Assembly: GCA_963676725.1 (NCBI GenBank)
Contig: OY781463.1
Coordinates: 2,976,001-3,040,000, forward strand
Direction: 5' to 3'
DNA length: 64,000 nt
Origin: G963662905 sp963676725
GTDB taxonomy: Bacteria; Bacteroidota; Bacteroidia; Bacteroidales; WRLA01
Positions 34,168 through 42,729 of this stretch are shown in pieces. The notes beneath the pieces are model-generated. The model had not been told where the DNA came from, did not search any database, and saw only the letters and a program-made list of their open reading frames with translations. A program made the translations under genes and the position numbers. The stretch's first letter is position 1; the number at the start of each line of letters is the position of its first letter.

Positions 34168-36186
34168 TCAGCCATTTTGCGCGGCGGGCAGCTCCAATAT
34201 AAAAGCACTTCCTTTTCCCTCTTCACTCTGAAGGCTTATTCTTCCAAGCATTCTTTCAGAAAATTCACGAACCAGCACCAAACCTAATCCTGTCCCTTCT
34301 TCCCCCTCTGTGCCCCTATTGTGACTTTTATTTTCGATATTAAATATTTTCTGCTGCATTTCTTCACAAATACCAACACCCTTATCACTTACTGTTACGG
34401 ACACCATATCGGGCGAAACCACAGAGCAATCCATTTCTACTTCGCTTCCTCTGTATGAAAACTTAATCGCATTCGACAATAAATTCAATAGGATTTGGCG
34501 CAACATATGTTCATCTGCAAAAACAGAACAATGTTCATCAACATCCATATGTACGAGCACAGATTTTTGCCTTGCCATGCTATCCAATATAGCTGTAACT
34601 TCATACAAAACCCCTGCCAGCTCAATATTTTCCGGTTTGCATTCTATTTTTCCCGATTGACTTCTTGCCCAAGTCAGAAGGTTTGTTAGCAATTGAAAAG
34701 TATTTTGGACAGATTTCTTCAATAAAGCTGCGTATTCTTTTTTATCCTCATCCTTTGTTTTATCCCAATCGGTCCCAAGAAGATCGGCATATCCCAATAT
34801 TGAATTAAAAGGATTTCTAAGATCATGGGCAAGGATACTAAAAAATTTATCCTTTGTGGCATTCAACTCCTTCAGCCGCTTGTTTGTCTGTCGAATCACA
34901 CTATTTCTCACTTCGATATCCCTTTGGGCCCTGCGTTTCAGATTTAATCGAACAATAATAAAAGCCAATATAAAAATCAGAAGAATCAAAGCGGCTATAA
35001 TAATGATGGTTATCAGGTACGCATCGCGGAGTTGAATTTCTTTTTCAAGGAGTTCGTTTTTAAGCATTTGATTTTTTGATTCTTTCTTCTCCAAATCATA
35101 GCTCATTTTCAAGTTTTTAATTTGGCTATTGTGTACAGCTTTCCAGAGACTGTCGCGCAGCCTATAATAAATTTCCCCGTATTGTTCGGCCAGCTCGGGC
35201 TTATTTAACTTAATGGACAAATCCTTGATTTTTTCAGCAGTATACATTTGGGATTTAATTACCCCCATTTTTTGTTTCAATCGATATCCTTTGATATAAT
35301 ATTTAAGTGCAGATTCACTTTGCCCGGATTTCATTTGTAGCCAGGCGAAATTAGACACAACAATATCGCGGGCAATCATCTGCTTTGCAGTATCATAAAG
35401 TGCGAGAATCTGCTCATTCAGACGACGGATGCTATCTATCTTATTTGTATGCACAAAAATTTTTGAAAGATTCGCCTTTATCATAAGATCGCCATGAACA
35501 TCATGAACCGCATTTAGATAATACCGTGCCAAAAGCATATAATCCAATGCCTTTTTATAATCTTCTAAGGCGGTAGCAATCATACCCAAGTTACTATAAT
35601 TATAGGCAGTTAGGCGCATATTACTGTCAGCAAGAAAATACTTCAATGCCATTTGAAAATAAGGTTTAGCCTTATCGAATTCATCAATAGAATAATAAGC
35701 CATACCAAGATTGGTGTAGGATTCTGCAATGCCTGTTGAATCCCCTTCCCTCTCCTCTATCCGCAATGATTTAAGGTACATGTCGATGGCTTCGGCATAC
35801 AAGGACTTTTCTTCATAAATAATACCCAAATTATTGAGGCAGCCATCCATCAAAAGATGAACTTTATCTCTGTCTTCAATTTTCTTGATTGCTGAGACAT
35901 AGTATTTAACGCCAGAATCCAATTGCCCGGAAAACTGAAAACATAATGCTTTATGATAATCCGTATAAATATCGAGAGTATCAGAACCATCGGGAGCAAT
36001 AAGCTGGAGTAATTCTTTACTAAGCTCTGGTTTTGCAAATAGATGTTGTCGCGAAACATCATAAATATAACGATTCTGCTTTTGAGGAGGTTGTTTATTA
36101 ATTTGGAGCAGTATAGAATCGGGAATCGCGGCACTTACTGACAAACACAATAATACAAACACAAGAAAGGCCAGGCCCTTAGACAT
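34168..36186 (-). CDS. TPR-repeat sensor histidine kinase
   Basis: A 672-residue membrane kinase. A signal-like helix at the N-terminus (start chosen at MSKGLAFLVFVLLCL, 36186; the frame is open to 36222) leads to a periplasmic region with about six TPR repeats (for example GIAESYTNLGMAYYSIDEFDKAKPYF). One membrane helix follows near residue 400, then a coiled coil. HisKA carries FFSILAHDLRNPFNSILGYA (phospho-acceptor His) and HATPase_c has LLSNAIKFS, DKGVGI and GTGLGLVLV. It is an orphan kinase with no receiver gene next to it. The periplasmic TPRs suggest a protein or peptide ligand, by inference. Confidence 0.92.
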   Translation of the reverse strand: MSKGLAFLVFVLLCLSVSAAIPDSILLQINKQPPQKQNRYIYDVSRQHLFAKPELSKELLQLIAPDGSDTLDIYTDYHKALCFQFSGQLDSGVKYYVSAIKKIEDRDKVHLLMDGCLNNLGIIYEEKSLYAEAIDMYLKSLRIEEREGDSTGIAESYTNLGMAYYSIDEFDKAKPYFQMALKYFLADSNMRLTAYNYSNLGMIATALEDYKKALDYMLLARYYLNAVHDVHGDLMIKANLSKIFVHTNKIDSIRRLNEQILALYDTAKQMIARDIVVSNFAWLQMKSGQSESALKYYIKGYRLKQKMGVIKSQMYTAEKIKDLSIKLNKPELAEQYGEIYYRLRDSLWKAVHNSQIKNLKMSYDLEKKESKNQMLKNELLEKEIQLRDAYLITIIIIAALILLIFILAFIIVRLNLKRRAQRDIEVRNSVIRQTNKRLKELNATKDKFFSILAHDLRNPFNSILGYADLLGTDWDKTKDEDKKEYAALLKKSVQNTFQLLTNLLTWARSQSGKIECKPENIELAGVLYEVTAILDSMARQKSVLVHMDVDEHCSVFADEHMLRQILLNLLSNAIKFSYRGSEVEMDCSVVSPDMVSVTVSDKGVGICEEMQQKIFNIENKSHNRGTEGEEGTGLGLVLVREFSERMLGRISLQSEEGKGSAFILELPAAQNG

Positions 36187-36294
36187 AACTATTTTGTTAA
36201 CTGTTTTTTGGTAGATTACCAAGCGTAAAGATAGGAAAAATATTCTTTAATCCTAAAACAAATACACATTTCTATGGTCAGCAAATAAATATAA

Positions 36295-36666
36295 TGAGGT
36301 GTTCAATTGAGTACTTAGGCTAAGCAATGAAATTCAGTATATTTCAATGAATGTTGTTTTAGATTTCTCCCTCGGTCATCTTATGTTTGTAATTTAATGA
36401 GTGTTCTATATCAAAAAGAATATAAAACACTGTAACTAAGAAAAATGACCTCAGTCGAAAAGACAAGATGGTGAAATATAGATAGACAAAAGTGGCGCGC
36501 GGACATATATATTTTAAAGTTATTGTGTCCGCGCGCCACTTTTGTCTGCTCCCTAACGAATCCTGTCTTTTCGACCAAGGGATCAAAACGAAGTGAAGAT
36601 CCTACGGGAGAAATCTAATTATCAATATAACAACCGATTAGGTTAAGTATTTATTTGAACACCTCA
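36295..36666. repeat. MITE-like nested inverted-repeat element
   Basis: A 372-bp element built as a long imperfect hairpin. The outer ends are 12-bp inverted repeats (TGAGGTGTTCAA at 36295-36306, TTGAACACCTCA at 36655-36666), with ATAA on both flanks as a possible target duplication. Inside them are AGATTTCTCCC (36361-36371) with GGGAGAAATCT (36606-36616), then GTCGAAAAGACA (36454-36465) with TGTCTTTTCGAC (36564-36575). At the core are perfect 22-bp GC-rich arms (36484-36505 and 36526-36547) around a 20-base AT loop. It fills the gap between two kinase genes and contains no gene. Its TTTCGAC and GGGAGAAATCT blocks resemble dispersed intergenic repeats of Bacteroidota. Confidence 0.8.
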
Positions 36667-36714
36667 ATAAATATATTAAGGCTTTCGGGAAAAGTAAAAA
36701 CACTTTGTGTAGGA

Positions 36715-38067
36715 CTAAAACTGAACGATAAAGCGTGATCCTTTGTAGGGACTCGAAACAAAAGAAATAGCAGCGTTGTGCATAAACAGTATTTGTCGGC
36801 ATAAACTCAGCCCAATGCCATTTCCCTGCGGTTTTGTTGTATAAAATGGTAGAAAAATTTTTTCCTGATCCTCTATATCAATCCCGCTGCCATTATCATC
36901 TACCTGCAACTGCACCCTTGATTCTCCGATACGAAAAGCCTTTAGGCTCACATCCGGATTTTTCACATTTTGCACTGCATTAAAAGCATTTTCTATCAAA
37001 TTGATAAACACCTGCATGATTTGGCTCTCATCGCCACGAATGCTTAATTCACTTTCATCGAGCTGCTGGTAAAAATGAATTCCTTCCTGATTTGCCCGTT
37101 CGCGAAAGAGCAAGATGAGATTATCAAAAACATCACGCACAGAAACGGTAGAAAAAACCGGTTTGGGGATTTTAGCCAATTTTCGATAACTTTCAACAAA
37201 ATGCAATAAGCCTACATTCCGTTTATGAATTACTTTAAGCCCTTCATCTATTTGCAGCACATCCTGATCACTTAGAACATTGGGGCTTTTCAGAACGCCC
37301 CGGTCATCGCGAAGAATAGCCTGCATACTATGGCTTAAGGATTTTACCGGGGCAATACTATTCAGTATTTCATGGGAAAGGATTCTGATTAACTTTTTCC
37401 ATGTCTGTGTCTCCTCAGCATTCAGCTCAGAACGAATATTTTGCAGGGATACGATTTTATAATACTCTTCCTGCAATTTAAACTCTGCCGAGCGCAAACT
37501 CAAGGCCTCGCTGCCATGGGAACCTGCCAGTTTTACAATTCTGGAGCGCTCAATATCAGCATGTTCAAAAACCTGCGCCAAACCTTTTTGCACCTCATCA
37601 AGATCCGATAAATAATTTAACTTACGGACACCCAAGACATTATACATATAATCATTGCAAAGAATGATACTTCCATCCCCTTTTCGAATAACCAAAACCC
37701 CTGTTGCCAAATGACTAAAAATACTACTGAATAAAGCTTTTTGACTTTCGCGGGCAAGTTTCTCTTCCGAGAGTGTATCGACAATAAGGTTCAGCATATG
37801 GTTCAGGCTGTTTCCTTCGCTGTCTTTTACCCTAAAATGCTGCAATGTTTCTTTGCTTTTCACCCAATCGAAAAACTGGAATAACTTCCGATTTGTACTT
37901 TTAATATAACGAATCAAAAAAACACAAATCACAATTAAAATCACAGCCAGTGTAAAAGGCGTGATATAAAGATGTTCGGCCAATAATGACCAGGAAAATG
38001 CAAGGGAAACGCCTAAAATCAATAAAACATAAAGAACCACTCCTACATTAAAATACTTAAAATCCAT
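36715..38067 (-). CDS. Sensor histidine kinase (NtrB/NtrY-like) partnered with the sigma-54 regulator
   Basis: A 450-residue kinase. Two membrane helices lie within residues 1-50 with almost no periplasmic loop. A PAS-like domain follows (about 105-190, FSSILSHLATGVLVIRKGDGSIILCND), then a HisKA-like region with LIRILSHEILNSIAP (phospho-acceptor His), and HATPase_c with LIENAFNAV, DNGSGI and GNGIGLSLC. Missing periplasmic space suggests an intracellular or membrane cue. Its start overlaps the end of the response-regulator gene by 11 bases (the stop lies inside ATGGATTTTAAG), so the pair is co-expressed. The N-box and tail resemble NtrY-like kinases of Bacteroidota. Confidence 0.92.
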   Translation of the reverse strand: MDFKYFNVGVVLYVLLILGVSLAFSWSLLAEHLYITPFTLAVILIVICVFLIRYIKSTNRKLFQFFDWVKSKETLQHFRVKDSEGNSLNHMLNLIVDTLSEEKLARESQKALFSSIFSHLATGVLVIRKGDGSIILCNDYMYNVLGVRKLNYLSDLDEVQKGLAQVFEHADIERSRIVKLAGSHGSEALSLRSAEFKLQEEYYKIVSLQNIRSELNAEETQTWKKLIRILSHEILNSIAPVKSLSHSMQAILRDDRGVLKSPNVLSDQDVLQIDEGLKVIHKRNVGLLHFVESYRKLAKIPKPVFSTVSVRDVFDNLILLFRERANQEGIHFYQQLDESELSIRGDESQIMQVFINLIENAFNAVQNVKNPDVSLKAFRIGESRVQLQVDDNGSGIDIEDQEKIFLPFYTTKPQGNGIGLSLCRQILFMHNAAISFVSSPYKGSRFIVQF

Positions 38068-39424
38068 ATTTTTTCATTTTATTGTACATGGTTTTTCGGC
38101 TGATTCCCAGCTCTCTGGCGGCTTCACTTACATTTTGATCGTGTTTGTTCATCGCCATACGCAGCAAGCGAATTTCATTATCTTCTAAATTTAAACTATC
38201 AACTGTATTGTCGAGGATTGGTTCGTGAAAACAAAAATCGGAGGCCTGCAATTGCTCGTTTTCACTTAAAATCACAGCCTTCTCAATCACATGCTCCAAT
38301 TCCCTGATATTTCCAGGCCAGTTATGTTTCCGTAATTTGACCAAAGCAGATTTATCGATGCTTTTGATTGGCCTTTTATATTTTGAGGCGAATCGACGCA
38401 TAAAAAAAGCAGCGAGTATTGGAATATCCTCCTGGCGCTGACGCAAAGGAGGCAGCTCAATTTGTATGGTATTAATACGATAGAGAAGATCCTCCCGAAA
38501 TTCGCCATCATCAACCATTGTATATAAAGGTTGGTTGGTTGCACAGATTAATCGAAAATCAACATTCACAGCCTGTGAAGCCCCCACAGGAGTTACCTTT
38601 TTATTCTGAAGAACGGTTAAGAGTTTTGATTGTAATCCCTGATCGAGATTGCCAATTTCATCGAGAAATAAGGAACCGCCATAAGCCACTTCAATTTTAC
38701 CATGACGGTCTTCCATTGCACCTGTGAAGCTGCCTTTTTTATAGCCAAAAAGTTCACTCTCGAATAAGGAATTACTCAAAGAGCCTAAGTCAACAGGCAT
38801 GAATATATTAGTGCTTCTCATCGACTGATGATGGATTTCACGGGCAATAACCTCCTTACCGGTTCCATTTTCACCAAGAATTAAAATATTTGCATCCGTT
38901 TTTGCCACCTTTTTTATAATCTGATAAACCCTATTCATTGCGGGAGAATCTCCTGTCACCAAATGAAAAGAAGAATTTATTTGCCCTTGAAGTTCTTCTT
39001 TTTGCTCTTTAACTTGATGAAGTTCACGATTTGAACGGCTTAACTTAAAGGCTGTTTGCAGAGTACTAATCAGTTTTTCATCTTCCCAAGGCTTTGTTAT
39101 AAAATCAGTAGCGCCCTTTTTCATTGCTTCAACAGCAAGCGAAACATCGCCATAGGCCGTTATCATAATCACAACAGCCTGAGGATCTGATTTCAATATC
39201 TGCTGCATCCAATATATTCCTTCATTTCCGGTAGTTTGACCCGCTTTGAAATTCATATCAAGCACATAAACATCCCATGGCCCTTCCCGCAATAAGGCAG
39301 GCAATTGATTTGGGTTTTTTACTGTTCGTACCTCATCAAATGCAGACTGCAGCAAATATCGTATTGCCAGCAAAATATCCTCATTGTCATCAACAACCAA
39401 TATCCTTCCTTGATTTTTAGCCAT
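38057..39424 (-). CDS. Sigma-54-dependent response regulator
   Basis: A 455-residue NtrC-family activator. The receiver domain (residues about 5-125) has VVDDNED and the phospho-acceptor Asp in YVLDMNF. The AAA+ domain has Walker A GENGTGKE, the sigma-54 contact loop as GSFTGA (usually GAFTGA), Walker B SLFLDEIGNL and the arginine region YRINTIQIELPPLRQR. The Fis-type helix-turn-helix at the end reads VSEAARELGISRKTMYNKMKKYG. It controls sigma-54 promoters; targets are unknown. The operon begins here with a -7 element at 39489-39496, and the histidine kinase follows. It lies just downstream of citF. Confidence 0.95.
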   Translation of the reverse strand: MAKNQGRILVVDDNEDILLAIRYLLQSAFDEVRTVKNPNQLPALLREGPWDVYVLDMNFKAGQTTGNEGIYWMQQILKSDPQAVVIMITAYGDVSLAVEAMKKGATDFITKPWEDEKLISTLQTAFKLSRSNRELHQVKEQKEELQGQINSSFHLVTGDSPAMNRVYQIIKKVAKTDANILILGENGTGKEVIAREIHHQSMRSTNIFMPVDLGSLSNSLFESELFGYKKGSFTGAMEDRHGKIEVAYGGSLFLDEIGNLDQGLQSKLLTVLQNKKVTPVGASQAVNVDFRLICATNQPLYTMVDDGEFREDLLYRINTIQIELPPLRQRQEDIPILAAFFMRRFASKYKRPIKSIDKSALVKLRKHNWPGNIRELEHVIEKAVILSENEQLQASDFCFHEPILDNTVDSLNLEDNEIRLLRMAMNKHDQNVSEAARELGISRKTMYNKMKKYGF

Positions 39425-39488
39425 ATACCATTTATTTTTATGTGATTTATAGATAAAGCCGGATAAAATCTTGCTTTACTTCCCATGA

Positions 39489-39496
39489 CAAATATA
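39489..39496 (-). promoter_or_regulatory. -7 element of the sigma-54 regulator operon
   Basis: TATATTTG on the minus strand, exact TAnnTTTG, leader of about 60 nt. The rest of the 315-base gap 39425-39738 shows only the citF terminator. Confidence 0.5.
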
Positions 39497-39682
39497 TGGA
39501 ATTGCACCGAATATAAAGACTCACTGTGTAATTTTTATACAATCAAGAGTTGGCTAATCCTAAAAATAATGAATGCAACTCCATTGGTTTTAATAATTAA
39601 GGAAGACAGATTTCTCTACAGAATAATTGCCAGCATAAAAATTTTTCGTTGGTTTCTATAGCTAAAGACCTGAATGACGCTT

Positions 39683-39719
39683 AAAAAAAAACGCCCACAC
39701 CATTTATCGATGAGGGCGC
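39683..39719 (-). terminator. Terminator of the citrate lyase operon
   Basis: CGCCC and GGGCG arms (extended by flanking A/T pairs), 17-base loop, followed by nine T on the minus strand, 20 bases past the citF stop. Confidence 0.85.
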
Positions 39720-39738
39720 TTTATTTGCTTCATTTTAT

Positions 39739-41304
39739 TTATTCTGTAATCACTTTACGCACAGAGTCAATAACAGTACCATCCACCCATTTTATGGCAG
39801 CGACAATCTCATCACTCAGTTTTGCTTTTGCCGGTTTGCCGCAAATACGCTCGGCTTCATCTTTTAATTCTTCGATGGTTCGAATAGGCAATTTACTGTC
39901 CTTCAGCTTTTCAATCAAATCGGTGCGCCTTGGGTTGATTGCGATTCCCCTTTCGGTAACAATTACATCGATTAATTCGCCCGGGCCGCAGAGTGTTGTT
40001 ACTTCATCGCGGATTACGGGCATGCGATCGCGGAAAAGCGGAATAGGGAGTATTGTACATTTTGAGAACAGGCAATTTTGCCAGCCTCCAATACCATGCA
40101 GCAGATATCCATCAGAATGGGTTACAACATTGGCATTAAAATGGACATCCACTTCTGTGGCTCCCAAAACCACAACATCAATCATGGAAGCAAAATTTCC
40201 TTTTCCATGATAGTTATAGCTTGTAAAAGGGCTTGTATTCACATGTCCCGGATTTTCACGCATAGAACGCACTCCATCAAGATCAAATGTTTGCCCATCG
40301 AGTATATAATCTACTAAGCCGTCTTCGAGCATTTTTACAGGATATTTATTGCTTCCTGCCCGAATAAAACGTGCTTTAATATTGCGTTCTTTCAACATTT
40401 CGGCAAAATAAATACCTATACTCAAGGATGTTCCGCCGGCACCTGCCTGATAGGAAAACCCATCGCGCACAATACCTGCTTCATCGCAAAATTTTGCTGT
40501 TAATTCAGCAATCAATAAGCGATCTGGTGATTTCGTAATTTTTGTTGTTCCCGAAATAATTTTCTCCGGCAAACCAACGACATCTACTTTCACAGTATAA
40601 TCTACATAATTCCCATGAATCTGCCATGGGATGCAGGGAAAAGGCACGAGATTATCCGTCACAACAATCACTTTATCAGCATATTGCGAATCAGCCAAAG
40701 CAAAACCAAGCAAACCGCAGGCAGCAGGACCGTTTACACCATTGGCATTACCAAAAGCGTCGGCCGTTGGAGCAGCAATAACAGCTATATCGATTTGCAC
40801 TTCGCCATCCTGAACAGCCTGATAACGGCCACCATGCGAACGAAGAACTCCCAGTCCTTTCATTTTTCCTTCGGAAGCAAATTTCCCAAGAGGGCCATTC
40901 ATACTTCCTTCAATCCGGTTTATTGTACCATCTTCAAGGTATTTGATCAGGCGCGTTTGGCAGGGGAAAGAAGCGGATGGATACCAAACCAAATCCTTTA
41001 TGCCCAATTCGTGGGCAATATCAAAAATCTGATTCGCCACCAAATCGCCATTACGAAAATGATGATGCGTTGAAATAGTCATGCCATCACGCAATCCGGA
41101 CTTAATGAGCGCTTCTTTAAGATTGGGAACCAATTTATTACCATCTGCAGGATAATTTGCACAAGAGGATAATTTCGGAGCGAACCTACGTCCTTCTGGA
41201 ATATATTTACCAACTCCTTGGAAGGGAATAGCCGCTTGTCCATTAATTTCGGTAGGAACTATTCTTCCGGCAGCATTTTCTACCAGTTTATCGTACTTTT
41301 TCAT
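39739..41304 (-). CDS. citF: Citrate lyase alpha subunit
   Basis: A 521-residue CoA-transferase-type subunit that swaps acetate for citrate on the acyl carrier protein (citrate:acetyl-ACP transferase). With CitE and CitD it splits citrate to acetate and oxaloacetate. Visible family features are the N-terminal LVENAAGRIVP, SFPCQTRL, GSMNGPLG, ADAFGNANGVNGPAACG, a VGAGGTSLSIG-like stretch (QAGAGGTSLSI), ATEVDVHFNANVVTHSDG, and the C-terminal TERGIAINPRR. It starts 12 bases after the CitD-CitE gene ends and is the last gene before a terminator. CitC, CitX and CitG, needed to make and load the cofactor, are not in the window. Confidence 0.95.
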   Translation of the reverse strand: MKKYDKLVENAAGRIVPTEINGQAAIPFQGVGKYIPEGRRFAPKLSSCANYPADGNKLVPNLKEALIKSGLRDGMTISTHHHFRNGDLVANQIFDIAHELGIKDLVWYPSASFPCQTRLIKYLEDGTINRIEGSMNGPLGKFASEGKMKGLGVLRSHGGRYQAVQDGEVQIDIAVIAAPTADAFGNANGVNGPAACGLLGFALADSQYADKVIVVTDNLVPFPCIPWQIHGNYVDYTVKVDVVGLPEKIISGTTKITKSPDRLLIAELTAKFCDEAGIVRDGFSYQAGAGGTSLSIGIYFAEMLKERNIKARFIRAGSNKYPVKMLEDGLVDYILDGQTFDLDGVRSMRENPGHVNTSPFTSYNYHGKGNFASMIDVVVLGATEVDVHFNANVVTHSDGYLLHGIGGWQNCLFSKCTILPIPLFRDRMPVIRDEVTTLCGPGELIDVIVTERGIAINPRRTDLIEKLKDSKLPIRTIEELKDEAERICGKPAKAKLSDEIVAAIKWVDGTVIDSVRKVITE

Positions 41305-41316
41305 ACGTATCTATTT

Positions 41317-42555
41317 TTATTTATTCTCAACTAAAAATGCATCCCGCCAATTCTCCTCAATAATTCCCATACTCAGGGCAAGATTAATGGTTCTTTCTGC
41401 GCGTTTTACAACAGGCGGATCAATCATTTTCGATCCGAGCGAAACTACGCCCAAGCCTTTTTCCGTTGCCAAAATAAATGCATGAACGATTTTCTGTGCC
41501 TTTTCAATTTCCTTAGCATTTGGTGCAAAATTCTCTTTCACCACTTTTACCTGACGTGGGTGAATACAGCCCATACCATCAAAACCCAGAGCTTTAGCAT
41601 CCAGCACATTGGCTTTAAGTGCCTCCATATCAGATATATCAGAAAATACAGAATCGATCGCTTGAATTCCGGCGGCTTTGCAAGCCAAAACCAGCTGTGT
41701 GCGTGCAAGATAGCTTTCACGCCCTTCGTTGGTTCGTTGTGTACCAAGATCGGCAGTAAAATCCTCGAGGCCAATAGCCAAAGCAACCACATTGGGAGCA
41801 GCTGAAGCAATTTCGTATGCCTTTATAACGCCCAATGCGCTCTCAATAATTGGCATCAGCCAGATATCGCGGCTTTGTCCATTTTTCGATTGAATTGCTT
41901 TTATTTTTTCATTCACCTGTTTGATTTGATCGGCAGATTCGCATTTAGGAACCAGAATCAAATTTACAGGATGTGGTACGATATAATCGAGATCATCGAG
42001 TCCGGCAGGAATCTGATTAATACGCACCATCCGCTCTGCGCCATAAAAATCAATGGCACGCAGGGCATTACGTACCAGAAAACGTGCTTCATATTTTTTA
42101 TCAAAAGCAACGGCATCTTCCAGGTCAAGGATAATACCATTTGGCTGATGAATGCCTGCATTAATCATTAGTTTTGGATTATTTCCGGGCAGGTAAAGCC
42201 TAGAAAAACGATATTGATTTGCTGCAGTTTCTGTTGTGTTCTGAGGCAGGATTTCCGGTAAATATTCCTTATCGGTTTGCATCAGCTTTTTAATTGCAGC
42301 CTCAATACGTGCGGCAAGAACCAAGGGCAGGGCTCCGGTATCGTTTATGGTCAAACTGCAATGTTCAATGCCAAAAAAATGAAGAACTTCATCAGCCAAC
42401 GAACGAATTGAGTCACCGTAAAGAGCTTCTACTTTGCTATGCAGGATAATTTGCCTGCCGCCTTCCTGAAGAAGCATTAAGGAAACAAAACAATCGGAAC
42501 GGACTGTATCACCCTGATTTCCAATTTCTTGTTTTTTATTAACGATCATTTCCAT
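41317..42555 (-). CDS. citE: Fused citrate lyase gamma (CitD) and beta (CitE) protein
   Basis: A 412-residue fusion. Residues 1 to about 92 look like CitD, the acyl carrier protein: GDTVRSDCFVSL carries Ser20 at the position that binds the triphosphoribosyl-dephospho-CoA arm, followed by VEALYGDSIRSLADEVL and TGALPLVLAARIEAAI. Residues about 110-400 are CitE, the citryl lyase (RLYLPGNNPKLM, LDLEDAV for metal binding, IPAGLDDLDYIV, CESADQI, GLEDFTADLGT, GCIHPRQV). In most bacteria CitD and CitE are separate chains in a large complex; here the carrier arm is covalently joined to the lyase. It leads the operon, with a -7 element at 42598-42605. Confidence 0.9.
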   Translation of the reverse strand: MEMIVNKKQEIGNQGDTVRSDCFVSLMLLQEGGRQIILHSKVEALYGDSIRSLADEVLHFFGIEHCSLTINDTGALPLVLAARIEAAIKKLMQTDKEYLPEILPQNTTETAANQYRFSRLYLPGNNPKLMINAGIHQPNGIILDLEDAVAFDKKYEARFLVRNALRAIDFYGAERMVRINQIPAGLDDLDYIVPHPVNLILVPKCESADQIKQVNEKIKAIQSKNGQSRDIWLMPIIESALGVIKAYEIASAAPNVVALAIGLEDFTADLGTQRTNEGRESYLARTQLVLACKAAGIQAIDSVFSDISDMEALKANVLDAKALGFDGMGCIHPRQVKVVKENFAPNAKEIEKAQKIVHAFILATEKGLGVVSLGSKMIDPPVVKRAERTINLALSMGIIEENWRDAFLVENK

Positions 42556-42597
42556 ATGATGATTTTAGATTGTTTATTTCTCTGAAAATACAATCAA

Positions 42598-42605
42598 CAA
42601 ATATA
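42598..42605 (-). promoter_or_regulatory. -7 element of the citDE-citF operon
   Basis: TATATTTG on the minus strand, exact TAnnTTTG, about 43 bases before the ATG at 42555. No sigma-54-like -24/-12 site is evident to me. Confidence 0.5.
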
Positions 42606-42707
42606 TAAAGCTTTAATGCAAACAAATAAAACTGTATGTAATTTAAAACCAATCCATACTTATAGGGCTTTTATTTCACAATACAATCGTCCTAAAAACA
42701 GAATAAC

Positions 42708-42715
42708 TACTTTTG
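42708..42715 (+). promoter_or_regulatory. -7 element of rimO
   Basis: TACTTTTG, exact TAnnTTTG. It ends 15 bases before the ATG at 42730 and lies inside the longer upstream open frame, fixing the start at 42730. Confidence 0.6.
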
Positions 42716-42729
42716 CCAAAAATTTGATC

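Noticed and set aside
36359..36586. 75-residue open frame on the minus strand
   Set aside because: It lies wholly inside the nested inverted repeat and has no recognisable domain; it is a by-product of the palindrome.
39674..40210. 178-residue antisense frame over citF
   Set aside because: Low-complexity Ser/Ile-rich translation typical of the shadow of a real gene; citF is unambiguous.
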